Shown one piece after another: positions 17,418 through 25,498 of a stretch of 64,000 bases of DNA (within the stretch, counting starts at the first letter, position 1; each line of letters opens with the position of its first letter). The DNA lies in assembly GCF_020149765.1 (NCBI RefSeq), contig NZ_CP083809.1, forward strand, positions 2,914,001 through 2,978,000, written 5' to 3'. Position numbers and translations under genes: made by a program. The stretch comes from Pantoea agglomerans (GTDB lineage: Bacteria; Pseudomonadota; Gammaproteobacteria; Enterobacterales; Enterobacteriaceae). The notes beneath the pieces are model-generated. The model did no database searches. It saw only the letters and a list, made by a program, of their open reading frames with translations, and was not told where the DNA came from.

Positions 17418-17709
17418 GGCTCACCTCTTCAAAAACCTGTTCGATACGGATGCGCGCAACGCCCGGCGTCGCGCCGAAATCGTGGATCACCAGCTGCCCG
17501 GCAGGCAGGCCGTTGATCAGGCTGAGGCGGTCAAACAGCGCCTTCCAGCGAGCGTCGCTGTTGTCGAGAGAGGTGGTGATATCAATACTCAGCGTTTGCC
17601 CTTCGGCGGCGGTGAACAGCACTTCCATATCACCGGAGCCAACGACCCCTGCAAGCGCTCTGCCGCTGAAGGTGCGGTTAGCAGGGAAAGATAATGTGAT
17701 GTGTTCCAT
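17410..17709 (-). CDS. mdcC: Malonate decarboxylase acyl carrier protein (delta subunit), MdcC
   Basis: This 99-residue small acidic carrier has VVGSGDMEVLF around Ser25, the expected attachment serine for the 2'-(5''-phosphoribosyl)-3'-dephospho-CoA arm in the Klebsiella enzyme. It carries acetyl and malonyl thioesters between MdcA, MdcH and MdcDE. It starts 8 bp after mdcB and overlaps mdcD. Confidence 0.92.
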   Translation of the reverse strand: MEHITLSFPANRTFSGRALAGVVGSGDMEVLFTAAEGQTLSIDITTSLDNSDARWKALFDRLSLINGLPAGQLVIHDFGATPGVARIRIEQVFEEVSHA

Positions 17710-17717
17710 AACGTCCT

Positions 17718-18581
17718 CTAAAGAAAAGAGTGATGGGCAGTAACGGCTACCCTGTCAATGAACAGCGTGGCGGCCAGCAGATCGGCGGCACCGCCCGGCG
17801 AGGCGTTCAGCGCCAGCATTCCGGCGTCGAGGCGCGCCAGCGCCTGCTGGCCCTGCGTCGTCATGCAGCCTCCGGCCAGCAGCACCGCGCGGGCGCCCGC
17901 CTGCATCGTCTGCAGGCCTTCAAGGCCGGCGCGGGAGAGCACGCAGGTGTCGCTCAGCGAGGTCATGATCGCCATCAGCGCGTCCAGCCGGGCTTCGCTT
18001 TCGCTCGCACCCGCCGCGCGGCTGCGCAGCAGCTGCGGCAGCGCCAGCCTCACGACGTGAGGAAAGCCCTGCTGCGCCTCTTCCCGCGCCCCGGGCACGC
18101 GATAGCGATGCGTCGCCTTTAGCCCTTTGCTGAACAGCTTCGGCGCGGCGCGGTCAGGCAGGCTGGCGAGCGACGCTGCAGTACGGGCAAGGTGCGCCGG
18201 GTCGGCGCTGCCGCCGTTCATCGCCGCGGCGCTGACCAGCAGGCCCAGCGCCCAGATCGCGCCCCGATGGGTGTTGACCCCGCCGGTGGCCGCCATCATC
18301 TGCCGCTCCCCTTCCCGCCCGAGGCGGCCAACCGCTTCGCGCAGGGCGATATCCGCCGGACGCTGCCAGCACTGACGCGCCAGCTGCAGAAAGGTCGGCT
18401 GCAGGCTGCGGGCCGAGCGCTCCATCAGCGCCAGCGTTAAATCGTGATGCGCGCCGTTGCCGCGGCTGTCCACCAGACCCGGCTTCGGACTGAGTCGCGC
18501 CTCATCGATCAAACAGTCGCGCGCGATGGCGGCCAGCTGGCTGACCTGCGCCTCGACTTGAGTCTGTGACAGGAGTTTCAT
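17718..18581 (-). CDS. mdcB: Triphosphoribosyl-dephospho-CoA synthase, MdcB
   Basis: This 287-residue CitG-family protein has EARLSPKPGLVDSRGNGAHHDL (short: SPKPGLVDSRGNGAHHD, about 31-47), TGGVNTHRGAIWALGLL (about 100-116) and a GASESEARLDALMAIM region; these glycine/His-rich motifs define CitG/MdcB. It makes the prosthetic-group precursor from ATP and dephospho-CoA. Its ATG shares one base with the mdcA stop (TAATG). A longer upstream frame exists but lies in mdcA. Confidence 0.9.
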   Translation of the reverse strand: MKLLSQTQVEAQVSQLAAIARDCLIDEARLSPKPGLVDSRGNGAHHDLTLALMERSARSLQPTFLQLARQCWQRPADIALREAVGRLGREGERQMMAATGGVNTHRGAIWALGLLVSAAAMNGGSADPAHLARTAASLASLPDRAAPKLFSKGLKATHRYRVPGAREEAQQGFPHVVRLALPQLLRSRAAGASESEARLDALMAIMTSLSDTCVLSRAGLEGLQTMQAGARAVLLAGGCMTTQGQQALARLDAGMLALNASPGGAADLLAATLFIDRVAVTAHHSFL

Positions 18582-20236
18582 TACCAGCTCCGGAATTTTG
18601 CCGGTGGGTTGTAGAGCCCGCCTGACCATTCAACCAGGTCCGCGACGCTGCCTGCGGCAAGCAGTGAGCGCGTCGCCTCTGAGCGGCGGATGCCCATATC
18701 TTCCGGATAGACGACCTTGCCGCTTTTACGCAGCGCGGCCACGCGCGCAGCGTCAACGCCCAGACCGATATCGGTGATGCCCGCTACCGCCGCCACCATA
18801 GCGCGGCGCTCTTCAAGGCTGTCGGCGCGGTAGAGATAGGCGATGCCCTCTTCGGTCAGCACGTGGGTCACGTCGTCGCCGTAAATCATCACCGGCGCCA
18901 GCGGCATACCGGACGATTTGGCCACCTCAACGGCGTCAAGCTGCTCAACGAAGGTCGGCTTCGCGCCCGCCTGGAAAGTTTCCACCATCTGCACCACCAG
19001 TTTTTTACCGCGCTGCATCGGGTCTGGCTCGGTGATCATATTGAGCCAGGCAGGGGTTGCATGGCGGCGGCCGTGCGGATCGTGGCCCATATTAGGCGCG
19101 CCGCCGAAGCCGGAGAGGCGTCCGCGCGTAACGGTTGAGGAGTTTGCCAGTCCATCCACCTGTAGCGTGGCGCCGATAAACATATCGACCGCGTACTGAC
19201 CCGCTAACTGGCAGAAGGCGCGGTTCGAGCGCATTGAGCCATCAGAACCGGTAAAGAAGATATCGGGACGGGCGCGGATATACTCTTCCATCCCCAGCTC
19301 GCCGCCGAAGCAGTGCACGCTCTCTACCCAGCCGCTCTCAATGGCCGGGATTAGCGTCGGATGGGGATTCAGCGTCCAGTGTTTACAGATTTTGCCCTTC
19401 AGCCCGAGCTGTTCGCCGTAGGTGGGCAGCAGCAGCTCAATCGCCGCGGTGTTAAAGCCGATACCGTGGTTAAGCGACTGCACCTGATGTTCGGCGTAGA
19501 TGCCTTTAATCGCCATCATCGCCATCAGGATATGCTCCTGTTTGATCAGGCGCGGATCGCGGGTAAAGAGCGGTTCGATAAAGAATGGCTTGTCAGCCAC
19601 CACGATATAATCGACCCAGGAGGCGGGAATATCGACGCGCGGCAGGTCGCTCTCGTCATCCACCAGTTCGTTAACCTGTGCGATAACGATACCGTCGCGG
19701 AAGGCGGCGGCCTCTACCAGCGCCGGGGTATCTTCGGTGCTGGGGCCGGTGTAGAGATTGCCTTTACGGTCAGCTTTATAGCCGGCAATCAGCGCCACGT
19801 TGGGGCTAAGGTCGACATAGAGTCGGGAGTAGAGTTCGATATAGGTGTGAATGGCCCCAATTTCCAGCTGGCCATCCTGCAAAAGCTGAGAAATACGTAA
19901 GCTCTGTGGGCCGGAAAAGGAGAAATCGAGTTTACGGGCGATGCCCTTTTCAAAAATATCGAGGTGTTCACTGCGGCCCACGCTGGGCATAATCATATGC
20001 AGGTCATGTATTTTTGCTGGATCAACATTTGCCAGCGTACGCGATAAAAAGTCTGCCTGCTTCTGGTTATTTCCTTCCAGGACAACGCGGTCGCCTGGCG
20101 CTATTAAACGCTCCAGTGCTTCAACCGCTCTTTCAGTCGGGATCACTTTACCGTCTACAGGAAAGGAGGCCAGACGACGCGCTTTTTCACTGCGGCGTGT
20201 GTTCCATTCCCGAACCGGCGCTTGACCAGTGTGCAT
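18581..20236 (-). CDS. mdcA: Malonate decarboxylase alpha subunit (acetyl-S-ACP:malonate ACP transferase), MdcA
   Basis: This 551-residue CoA-transferase-like subunit exchanges acetyl for malonyl on the acyl carrier MdcC. Seen motifs include GDRVVLEGNNQKQADFL near residue 48, IHDLHMIMPSVGRSEHLD near 75, and LSGFGGAPNMGHDPHGRRHATPAW near 380-403, all highly characteristic of MdcA. CAGGAGGT lies before the ATG. It is the first gene of the operon; the promoter must lie in the 291-bp gap upstream, where TTCGTTTAT (20266-20274) and its inverse ATAAACGAA (20371-20379) may be regulator half-sites. Confidence 0.93.
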   Translation of the reverse strand: MHTGQAPVREWNTRRSEKARRLASFPVDGKVIPTERAVEALERLIAPGDRVVLEGNNQKQADFLSRTLANVDPAKIHDLHMIMPSVGRSEHLDIFEKGIARKLDFSFSGPQSLRISQLLQDGQLEIGAIHTYIELYSRLYVDLSPNVALIAGYKADRKGNLYTGPSTEDTPALVEAAAFRDGIVIAQVNELVDDESDLPRVDIPASWVDYIVVADKPFFIEPLFTRDPRLIKQEHILMAMMAIKGIYAEHQVQSLNHGIGFNTAAIELLLPTYGEQLGLKGKICKHWTLNPHPTLIPAIESGWVESVHCFGGELGMEEYIRARPDIFFTGSDGSMRSNRAFCQLAGQYAVDMFIGATLQVDGLANSSTVTRGRLSGFGGAPNMGHDPHGRRHATPAWLNMITEPDPMQRGKKLVVQMVETFQAGAKPTFVEQLDAVEVAKSSGMPLAPVMIYGDDVTHVLTEEGIAYLYRADSLEERRAMVAAVAGITDIGLGVDAARVAALRKSGKVVYPEDMGIRRSEATRSLLAAGSVADLVEWSGGLYNPPAKFRSW

Positions 20237-20476
20237 TATAACCTCCTGATTCAGATAAGCATTCTTTCGTTTATGCTGAGGTAAGTCTGCGCTTTCTGTG
20301 CAAGTGGTTCAATTAAGGCAAGCGGGCAATCGTTAGTCTTAGAGTAATGATTAAGGATGTGCAGGTTGAGATAAACGAAGCATGAGAATTGAGTGTAGAC
20401 CTCATCCTGAACAGGAAAAGGTCAGAAGAGAATATTTCTTCAGTATGAAAATAATATTACCGTCCGCGCGCTGGCT

Positions 20477-20511
20477 ATTATCCGCCGGGAAAGTTTCCCG
20501 GCCAGGATAAT
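20477..20511. repeat. 35-bp near-perfect palindrome downstream of the LysR gene
   Basis: The outer arms ATTATCC/GGATAAT enclose the inner perfect arms GCCGGGAAA/TTTCCCGGC. It lies 17 bp past the LysR stop codon on the minus strand without a U-run. It may end or stabilise the LysR transcript, insulating the mdc promoter, or be a mobile palindromic repeat. Confidence 0.6.
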
Positions 20512-20527
20512 GCGTGGATTATGCAGG

Positions 20528-21436
20528 TTATTTTATCTCGTCAGAGAGCCCCATAAATAAAGAGCGGGTATTTTTAATAAAGTGTTGCATATCGTAAGTT
20601 TGTCTTCCCGCTTTCCAGCAAAGATAGAGCGACGTCGTAATATCGGTACCGGTAATATCCAGAGCGGCCACGTCCTGGCGCAGAAAGTTGCGCTGTGAGG
20701 AGGGAATACAGGTGATCCCGATGCCCATCGCCGCCAGGTTAATGGCGGTATTGACATCCCGCGCCCGCACAATTTTCACCGGCACCAGATCCGCCTCGGT
20801 AAAGAGACGCAGCATGGTGCCGCCCAGCCCGATCCCCTCGGGATCCTGCTGCAGGATCAGCGTCTCGTTCGCCAGATCCTGCAGGGCGATCGCCCCGTCG
20901 CCTGCGCGTGGATGATTATCTGGCACCACCACGCTTAGCGCCGACTGGTGAATTTCACAGCGGGCGATACAGCGAAAATCGGGAATCGGCCCGCGCAGGA
21001 TGCCGACATCCAGCTCTCCGCTCTGTAACAGAGCAATCTGCTGATTGACGTTATATTCCGCTGGCTCCAGCCGCGTCTGGGGAAACTGGCTGCGAAAGCT
21101 ACGCAGCGCGCTGACCAGCAGCGGCTCCAGCACCGCGGTGCCCACATAGCCGAGTCGCAGCACGCCCCGGCTGCCGGCAGCCACCTCTTTGACGGTCGCG
21201 CGTAAATTTTCCAGCCGCTGCACCGTGCGCTCGGCTTCATCAAGCAGCAGCTGCCCCTGCTGGGTCAGGCTGACCTGACGCTTGTTACGCTCAAAGAGTT
21301 TCACCCCCCAGTTCTGCTCCAGCGACTGAATATGCTGGCTCAGCGCAGGCTGTGTCAGGCTGACCTCGGCCGCCGCGCGGGCAAAGTGGAGCGTGCGCGC
21401 CAGGGTAATAAAAGATCGCAGCTTGGCATAGTCCAT
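20528..21436 (-). CDS. LysR-family regulator divergent from the hydroxyarylate decarboxylase genes
   Basis: This 302-residue protein has an N-terminal HTH (about 1-60: FARAAAEVSLTQPALSQHIQSLE and GVKLFERNKRQVSLT) and an effector domain from about 90. CAGGTAGATT precedes the ATG. It is divergent from the UbiX-like gene with a 136-bp shared promoter region, the same arrangement as BsdA next to bsdBC in Bacillus and related LysR genes beside hydroxybenzoate decarboxylases. It therefore probably activates those genes in response to an aromatic acid. It is also upstream of mdcA on the same strand, but a strong palindrome separates them. Confidence 0.83.
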   Translation of the reverse strand: MDYAKLRSFITLARTLHFARAAAEVSLTQPALSQHIQSLEQNWGVKLFERNKRQVSLTQQGQLLLDEAERTVQRLENLRATVKEVAAGSRGVLRLGYVGTAVLEPLLVSALRSFRSQFPQTRLEPAEYNVNQQIALLQSGELDVGILRGPIPDFRCIARCEIHQSALSVVVPDNHPRAGDGAIALQDLANETLILQQDPEGIGLGGTMLRLFTEADLVPVKIVRARDVNTAINLAAMGIGITCIPSSQRNFLRQDVAALDITGTDITTSLYLCWKAGRQTYDMQHFIKNTRSLFMGLSDEIK

Positions 21437-21572
21437 AATCTACCTGATAACGAATGCTTATTAATAAGCCGATAATACCAATTAGATCGTTATCAGTCTC
21501 GCCATTATCCTCTTCTCTGTCAGGCATCCTGCCCCGCCGGGCAAGCAAGCTTTCACAGAGTCAGGAGGTTTC

Positions 21573-22139
21573 ATGAGAATTATTGTCGGTATCACCGGCG
21601 CAACGGGCGCGCCGCTCGCCGTCACGCTGCTGCGCAAACTGGCTGAAATCCCCCATGTTGAGACGCATCTTATCGTCTCCCGCTGGGGCAAAACGACAAT
21701 TGAGCATGAAACCGGTTTGCACCTTAACGAGGTTAAAGCGCTGGCAGATGTCTGTCACAGCTCGGGCGATCAGGCCGCAACCCTCTCCTCTGGCTCTTTT
21801 GTCACCGACGGCATGATCATTATTCCCTGTAGCATGAAAACCCTCGCCGGGATCCGCAGCGGCTATGCCGAAGGGTTGATTGGCCGTGCAGCCGATGTCG
21901 TGCTGAAAGAGCAGCGCAAGCTGGTGCTGGTGGCGCGTGAAACGCCGCTCAACACCATTCACCTGGAAAACATGCTCGCGCTGTCGCGCATGGGCGTCAG
22001 CATTATTCCCCCGGTTCCCGCCTGGTATAACCATCCCAAAACGCTGGCGGATGTTGAGAACCATATTGCCGGTCGTGTACTCGACCAGTTCGGACTGGAT
22101 ACCCCGCAGTCAACCCGCTGGCAGGGCCTTACCCGCTAA
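21573..22139 (+). CDS. UbiX/Pad1-family flavin prenyltransferase, BsdB-like
   Basis: This 188-residue protein has the UbiX fold start MRIIVGITGATGAPLAVTLL (FMN-binding Gly-rich loop at residues 6-13), a PCSMKTLAGIRSGYAEGLIGRAADV helix region (about 87-112) and ARETPLNTIHLENMLALSRMG (about 122-142). It makes prenylated FMN, the cofactor needed by the UbiD-type decarboxylase encoded next. AGGAGGT precedes the ATG. Adjacency to the decarboxylase favours the dedicated BsdB/EcdB/VdcB role over general ubiquinone synthesis. Confidence 0.87.
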   Translation: MRIIVGITGATGAPLAVTLLRKLAEIPHVETHLIVSRWGKTTIEHETGLHLNEVKALADVCHSSGDQAATLSSGSFVTDGMIIIPCSMKTLAGIRSGYAEGLIGRAADVVLKEQRKLVLVARETPLNTIHLENMLALSRMGVSIIPPVPAWYNHPKTLADVENHIAGRVLDQFGLDTPQSTRWQGLTR

Positions 22140-22177
22140 CCCTTTGGCTGCGCTTTACTTTTCTTAAGGAGAGAACG

Positions 22178-23686
22178 ATGACAGATAAATCGCTTCAGGC
22201 GACGGACGGCAAAAGTTTCGACCTCCGTGCCGCTATCGACATCTTAAAGCAGTATGACGGTGAATATATCGAAACCAGCGAGCCGGTCGATCCCGCCGCC
22301 GAACTTTCTGGCGTCTATCGCTATATCGGCGCTGGTGGCACGGTGATGCGCCCCACCCGCACCGGCCCTGCGATGGTATTTAACAAAGTAAAAGGCTATG
22401 ACGATTTCCGCGTTCTGATCGGCCTGCTCGCTTCACGTCAGCGCGTGGCGCGTCTGCTGGGGGTACCGAAAGAGAACCTGGCGCAACTGCTGCGCGAATA
22501 GGTGCATCACGCCATTGCGCCGGTAGTGATTGCTAACGAACAAGCCGCCTGTCAGGAGGTGGTGCATCTGGCCACGGACGAGGGATTTGATATTCGTACC
22601 CTGCTGCCCGCGCCGACCAATACCCCTGAAGACGCTGGCCCCTACTTCACGCTGGGCATGTGCTACGCGGCGGATCCAGAAACGGGTGAGCATGATGTAA
22701 CTATTCACCGCCTCTGCGTCCAGGGCAAAGATGAAATCTCAATGTATTTTGTGCCGGGGCGTCACCTCGATCAGTTCCGTATCAAAGCGGAGCAGGCGGG
22801 CAAAGCGCTGCCGATCACCATCAGCATCGGCGTCGATCCGGCGATTGAGATTGGGGCCTGTTTTGAGCCGCCGACAACGCCGCTGGGCTTTGATGAGCTG
22901 GCTATCGCTGGCGGGCTGCGGGGACGCGCCGTCGAGCTGGTTCAGGGCGTTGCGGTTGACGCGCGCGCCATCGCCAACGCGGAGATCGTGATCGAAGGCG
23001 AGCTGATCCCCAACTATCGCGTGCAGGAAGATCAGCACACCCACAGCGGCAAAGCGATGCCGGAGTTCCCCGGCTATACCGGCGAAGCGCAGGCGGCCGT
23101 GCCGGTTATCAAGGTGAAAGCCGTTACCCATCGTAAAAACCCGATTCTGCAAACCTGCATCGGCCCAAGCGACGAGCATACCAACCTGGCCGGTATTCCG
23201 ACCGAGGCGAGCATTCTCGATATGGTGGAGCGCGCGCTGCCGGGCCTGGTGAAAAACGTCCACTGCCCGTCGCCGGGCACCGGCAAATATATGGCGGTGC
23301 TGCAGATCAACAAACGCAGCGCGCAGGATGAGGGGCGTCAGCGTCAGGCCGCTCTGCTGGCTTTCTCCGCCTTCTCCGAGCTTAAGCACGTTTTCCTGGT
23401 GGATGACGACGTCGATATTTTCGATTTAAGCGATGTGATTTGGGCAATGACCACCCGCTACCAGGCCGATGTGGATACGGTGTTTATTCCCGGCGTGCGC
23501 TGCCATCCGCTTGACCCGTCGCAGGATCCGGCGTTCAGCCCCTCAATCCGGGGGCACGGTATCACCTGCAAAACCATTTATGACTGCACCGTGCCTTACG
23601 ATCTGAAGGCTAACTTCCAGCGTTCGCAGTTTATGGAAGTGGATGTCGATCGCTTTGTGCCGGGCTTTATGGATGGTCTGAAATAA
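22178..23686 (+). pseudogene. UbiD-family hydroxyarylic acid decarboxylase (BsdC-like) interrupted by an in-frame amber codon
   Basis: The frame encodes 107 residues (MTDKSLQATDGKSFDLRAAI...AQLLRE), then TAG at 22499-22501, then 394 more codons in the same frame starting VHHAIAPVVIANEQAACQ. Together they equal the roughly 500 residues of UbiD decarboxylases. Both parts are well conserved: RYIGAGGTVMRPTRTGPAM before the stop; RTLLPAPTNTPEDAGPY, IGACFEPPTTPLGFDELA, GELIPNYRVQEDQHTHSGKAMPEFPGY and the DEDVD-like VDDDVDIFDLSDV after it. No other damage is visible. A single substitution (for example CAG to TAG), a read error, suppression by a tRNA, or two-piece translation from the GTG right after the stop are possible. 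The enzyme would decarboxylate a hydroxybenzoate using prenyl-FMN. AAGGAGAG precedes the ATG. Confidence 0.85.
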
Positions 23687-24150
23687 CGCCCCGCGGTCGT
23701 TGCCGAGCGTGACCCGTCAGGCAACGACCCCGGCTCTGTTATGCGCTGCCGAACAGGCCTGCAGTGGCTGTCCGGCAGCGGCGTCTGATTAACCCGGCAT
23801 CACTTAAGCTGACTTTCCTCTCTCTTCACCGGCTCTGCTTCTGTGCCGTGCGTTTAACAAGCACCCGAGAGCGTAGACGGCCGCCCTCTTTTCCCCCTTT
23901 TTCGCCTGAAATCAGCGCCAGCTATTTGTTGCCATCCATAGCAGAACGCGGCGCGGGCTGGCGCGCCCGGCGTAGTTTTTAAAGCGCCTGATGGCGCTGT
24001 AATCCAGCGTATTCCTCTACCGTAATGGCTATGAAAGATATTTCATTTTGTTACTGACTTGACCGAAGCGGGGTTTAGTGACCAGGCTTAAAGCGTCTTG
24101 CAACAGAACGCGCAAGGCATTTCAAAAACCTTAACCAGGATGGAGGCAAT
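23687..24150. other. Intergenic region after the decarboxylase genes
   Basis: This 464-bp stretch holds a 10-bp stem-loop just after the stop codon. There is no gene for the small third subunit (BsdD type, with Cys pairs) that accompanies bsdBC in several enterobacteria. Short open frames here show no family resemblance. Confidence 0.55.
23695..23729 (+). terminator. Stem-loop after the decarboxylase gene
   Basis: Perfect 10-bp arms GGTCGTTGCC/GGCAACGACC are separated by 15 bases, starting 9 bp past the stop codon. No U-run follows (CCGGCTCTG), so it may work with Rho or stabilise the 3' end. Confidence 0.45.
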
Positions 24151-24387
24151 ATGGTAAGCAAATCAGAAATCTTAGATCACGCTCAGGTTGTAGACGTTAA
24201 CGGCGAACATGTCGGTATCGTCGACCATTTTGAGGGCGAAGATAAAATTAAGCTGGCCAAAAGCGATCCTGAAGCTGGCGGCAAACACCACATCATCCCG
24301 TTAAGCTGGGTGAAAGAGGTCGATGACAACAAGGTTATCCTCTCTAAATCGAAAACCGATGTGGAAAGTGAATGGCAGTCTGCCTGA
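24151..24387 (+). CDS. DUF2171 family small protein
   Basis: This 78-residue acidic and lysine-rich soluble protein, MVSKSEILDHAQVVDVNGEHVGIVDHFEG and then KIKLAKSDPEAGGKHHIIPLSWVKEVDDNKVILSK in outline, fits DUF2171, which has a PRC-barrel-like beta pattern. Function is not known; relatives are often general stress-type proteins. GGAGG precedes the ATG. It appears to be a single-gene unit. Confidence 0.8.
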   Translation: MVSKSEILDHAQVVDVNGEHVGIVDHFEGEDKIKLAKSDPEAGGKHHIIPLSWVKEVDDNKVILSKSKTDVESEWQSA

Positions 24388-24678
24388 TTTTCCGCGCCGC
24401 GGCCTGCGCCGCGGCGTCTGTTTTCCCGCATCTCAACCCCACCGTTTCCAGCCCCTCTTTTTTATCCGCCGTTAACGCATCTGTTGCTGTCTACGCAATC
24501 AGCCTGCGCGGGACGTCCGCTGTGCCGCAGTCTGAACAGTGGGGCGCAAAGGCGCGACTTGTCTTACTGTCCGGCTTCAGAGTCGGCGGGATGACAGAGA
24601 GCAGCTGATGCTCTGCATAGAGCCAGACGCCATTGCGAACTCCCCTTCTGGCGGCTATCGGACATTAACTGAGCAAAT

Positions 24679-24705
24679 TGTGATTCACATCTTATTTACA
24701 TCACA
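24679..24705 (+). promoter_or_regulatory. CRP-like half-sites upstream of the operon
   Basis: TGTGA (24679-24683) and TCACA (24701-24705) are inverted but 17 bp apart rather than the canonical 6; each half also has a weaker partner at proper spacing. Catabolite control of a sugar-acid operon would be sensible, but the match is not strong. Confidence 0.3.
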
Positions 24706-24761
24706 AATAAAATCTTAACAGTAGCGGGGCACAAATTAACATCGCTATAGTAGTTTTATAT

Positions 24762-24780
24762 TGTACAACCTGGTTGTACA
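24762..24780 (+). promoter_or_regulatory. Perfect 9-1-9 palindromic operator TGTACAACC-T-GGTTGTACA
   Basis: The inverted repeat is perfect over nine bases per arm, lies 25 bp before the start codon of the first gene and abuts the -10-like element. Length and symmetry suit a dimeric GntR-, LacI- or IclR-type repressor. A one-mismatch copy follows the last gene of the same operon. No regulator gene is adjacent. Confidence 0.75.
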
Positions 24781-24805
24781 CAGTAAAACAAAGCGAGGAT
24801 CCTCT

Positions 24806-25498
24806 ATGCCAAACGCAGACAACACCTTTATCAAACGCGATATCACTCGCGTTTCGCCAGAGCTGGTTAAACAGGCCGCGGAATTTCAGGCCGCTATCCT
24901 GGCGGATGTCGCGGGCCGTCGCGGCACGCTGCACGGTCGCGTTAAGCCGCTTGCCGCCACAATGAAAGTGGCAGGCCCCGCCATCACCGTTGAAGTTCGC
25001 CCCGGTGACAACCTGGCGATCCACGCGGCGCTGGCTATCGCTCAGCCTGGCGATGTGATTGTGGTGGATGGCAAAGGCGATATCAGCTGCGCGCTGATTG
25101 GCGAAATTATGTCGACCCAGGCCCACGCCTCCGGTATTGCCGGCATCATCATCGATGGTGCGGTGCGCGATGCGGATGCGCTGCGCGAAAATGGCTTTCC
25201 GGTTTTCTCGGCGGGTCTGAACCCCTGCGGCCCGACAAAGTCTATTGCCGGCCGCGTTAATTATCCGACTTCGGTTGCCGGTGCGTCGATAGAGCCGGGT
25301 GACCTGATTATTGGCGATGCCGACGGTGTGGTGGTGTTACCGCGCGAGGCCGTCCCTGCCCTGCTTGACCTGGCGCAGAAAAAGCTGGATGCCGAGAATA
25401 AACGTATTGCAGGCATTCGTGATGGCGATATTCGCGCGCCCTGGCTGGAAAAAGCGCTGCGTAATGCCGGTATGCTGGCTGACGGGGAGGCGCTGTAA
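24806..25498 (+). CDS. RraA-like / HMG-CHA aldolase family protein
   Basis: This 230-residue protein has GRVKPLAATMKVAGPAITVEV near residue 43 and GDVIVVDGKGD near 84. The core GEIMSTQAHASGIAGIIIDG followed by AVRDADAL (about 97-124) has the Gly, Arg-Asp and Asp pattern of class II 4-hydroxy-4-methyl-2-oxoglutarate / 4-carboxy-4-hydroxy-2-oxoadipate aldolases. Those enzymes cleave to pyruvate and a 2-oxo acid with a divalent metal; RraA itself instead binds RNase E. The operon context (dehydrogenase, lactonase, organic-acid porter) favours an aldolase or hydro-lyase. GCGAGGAT precedes the ATG; a farther upstream start would include the operator and is unlikely. Confidence 0.8.
   Translation: MPNADNTFIKRDITRVSPELVKQAAEFQAAILADVAGRRGTLHGRVKPLAATMKVAGPAITVEVRPGDNLAIHAALAIAQPGDVIVVDGKGDISCALIGEIMSTQAHASGIAGIIIDGAVRDADALRENGFPVFSAGLNPCGPTKSIAGRVNYPTSVAGASIEPGDLIIGDADGVVVLPREAVPALLDLAQKKLDAENKRIAGIRDGDIRAPWLEKALRNAGMLADGEAL

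Larger units (their letters stand above)
24388..24805. other. Promoter region of the lactone/aldolase operon
   Basis: This 418-bp stretch contains no supported gene. The right half is AT-rich and carries CRP-like half-sites and a perfect palindromic operator, annotated separately. A -10-like TATATT lies just before the operator. Confidence 0.55.

Noticed and set aside
22502..23686. Treating the C-terminal UbiD part as an independent gene
   Set aside because: It lies in the same frame directly after the amber codon, lacks a ribosome-binding site of its own, and is missing the N-terminal domain; kept as one interrupted gene.
23764..23982. Small 72-codon frame as the third decarboxylase subunit
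   Set aside because: It lacks the Cys pairs and sequence features of BsdD-type proteins.
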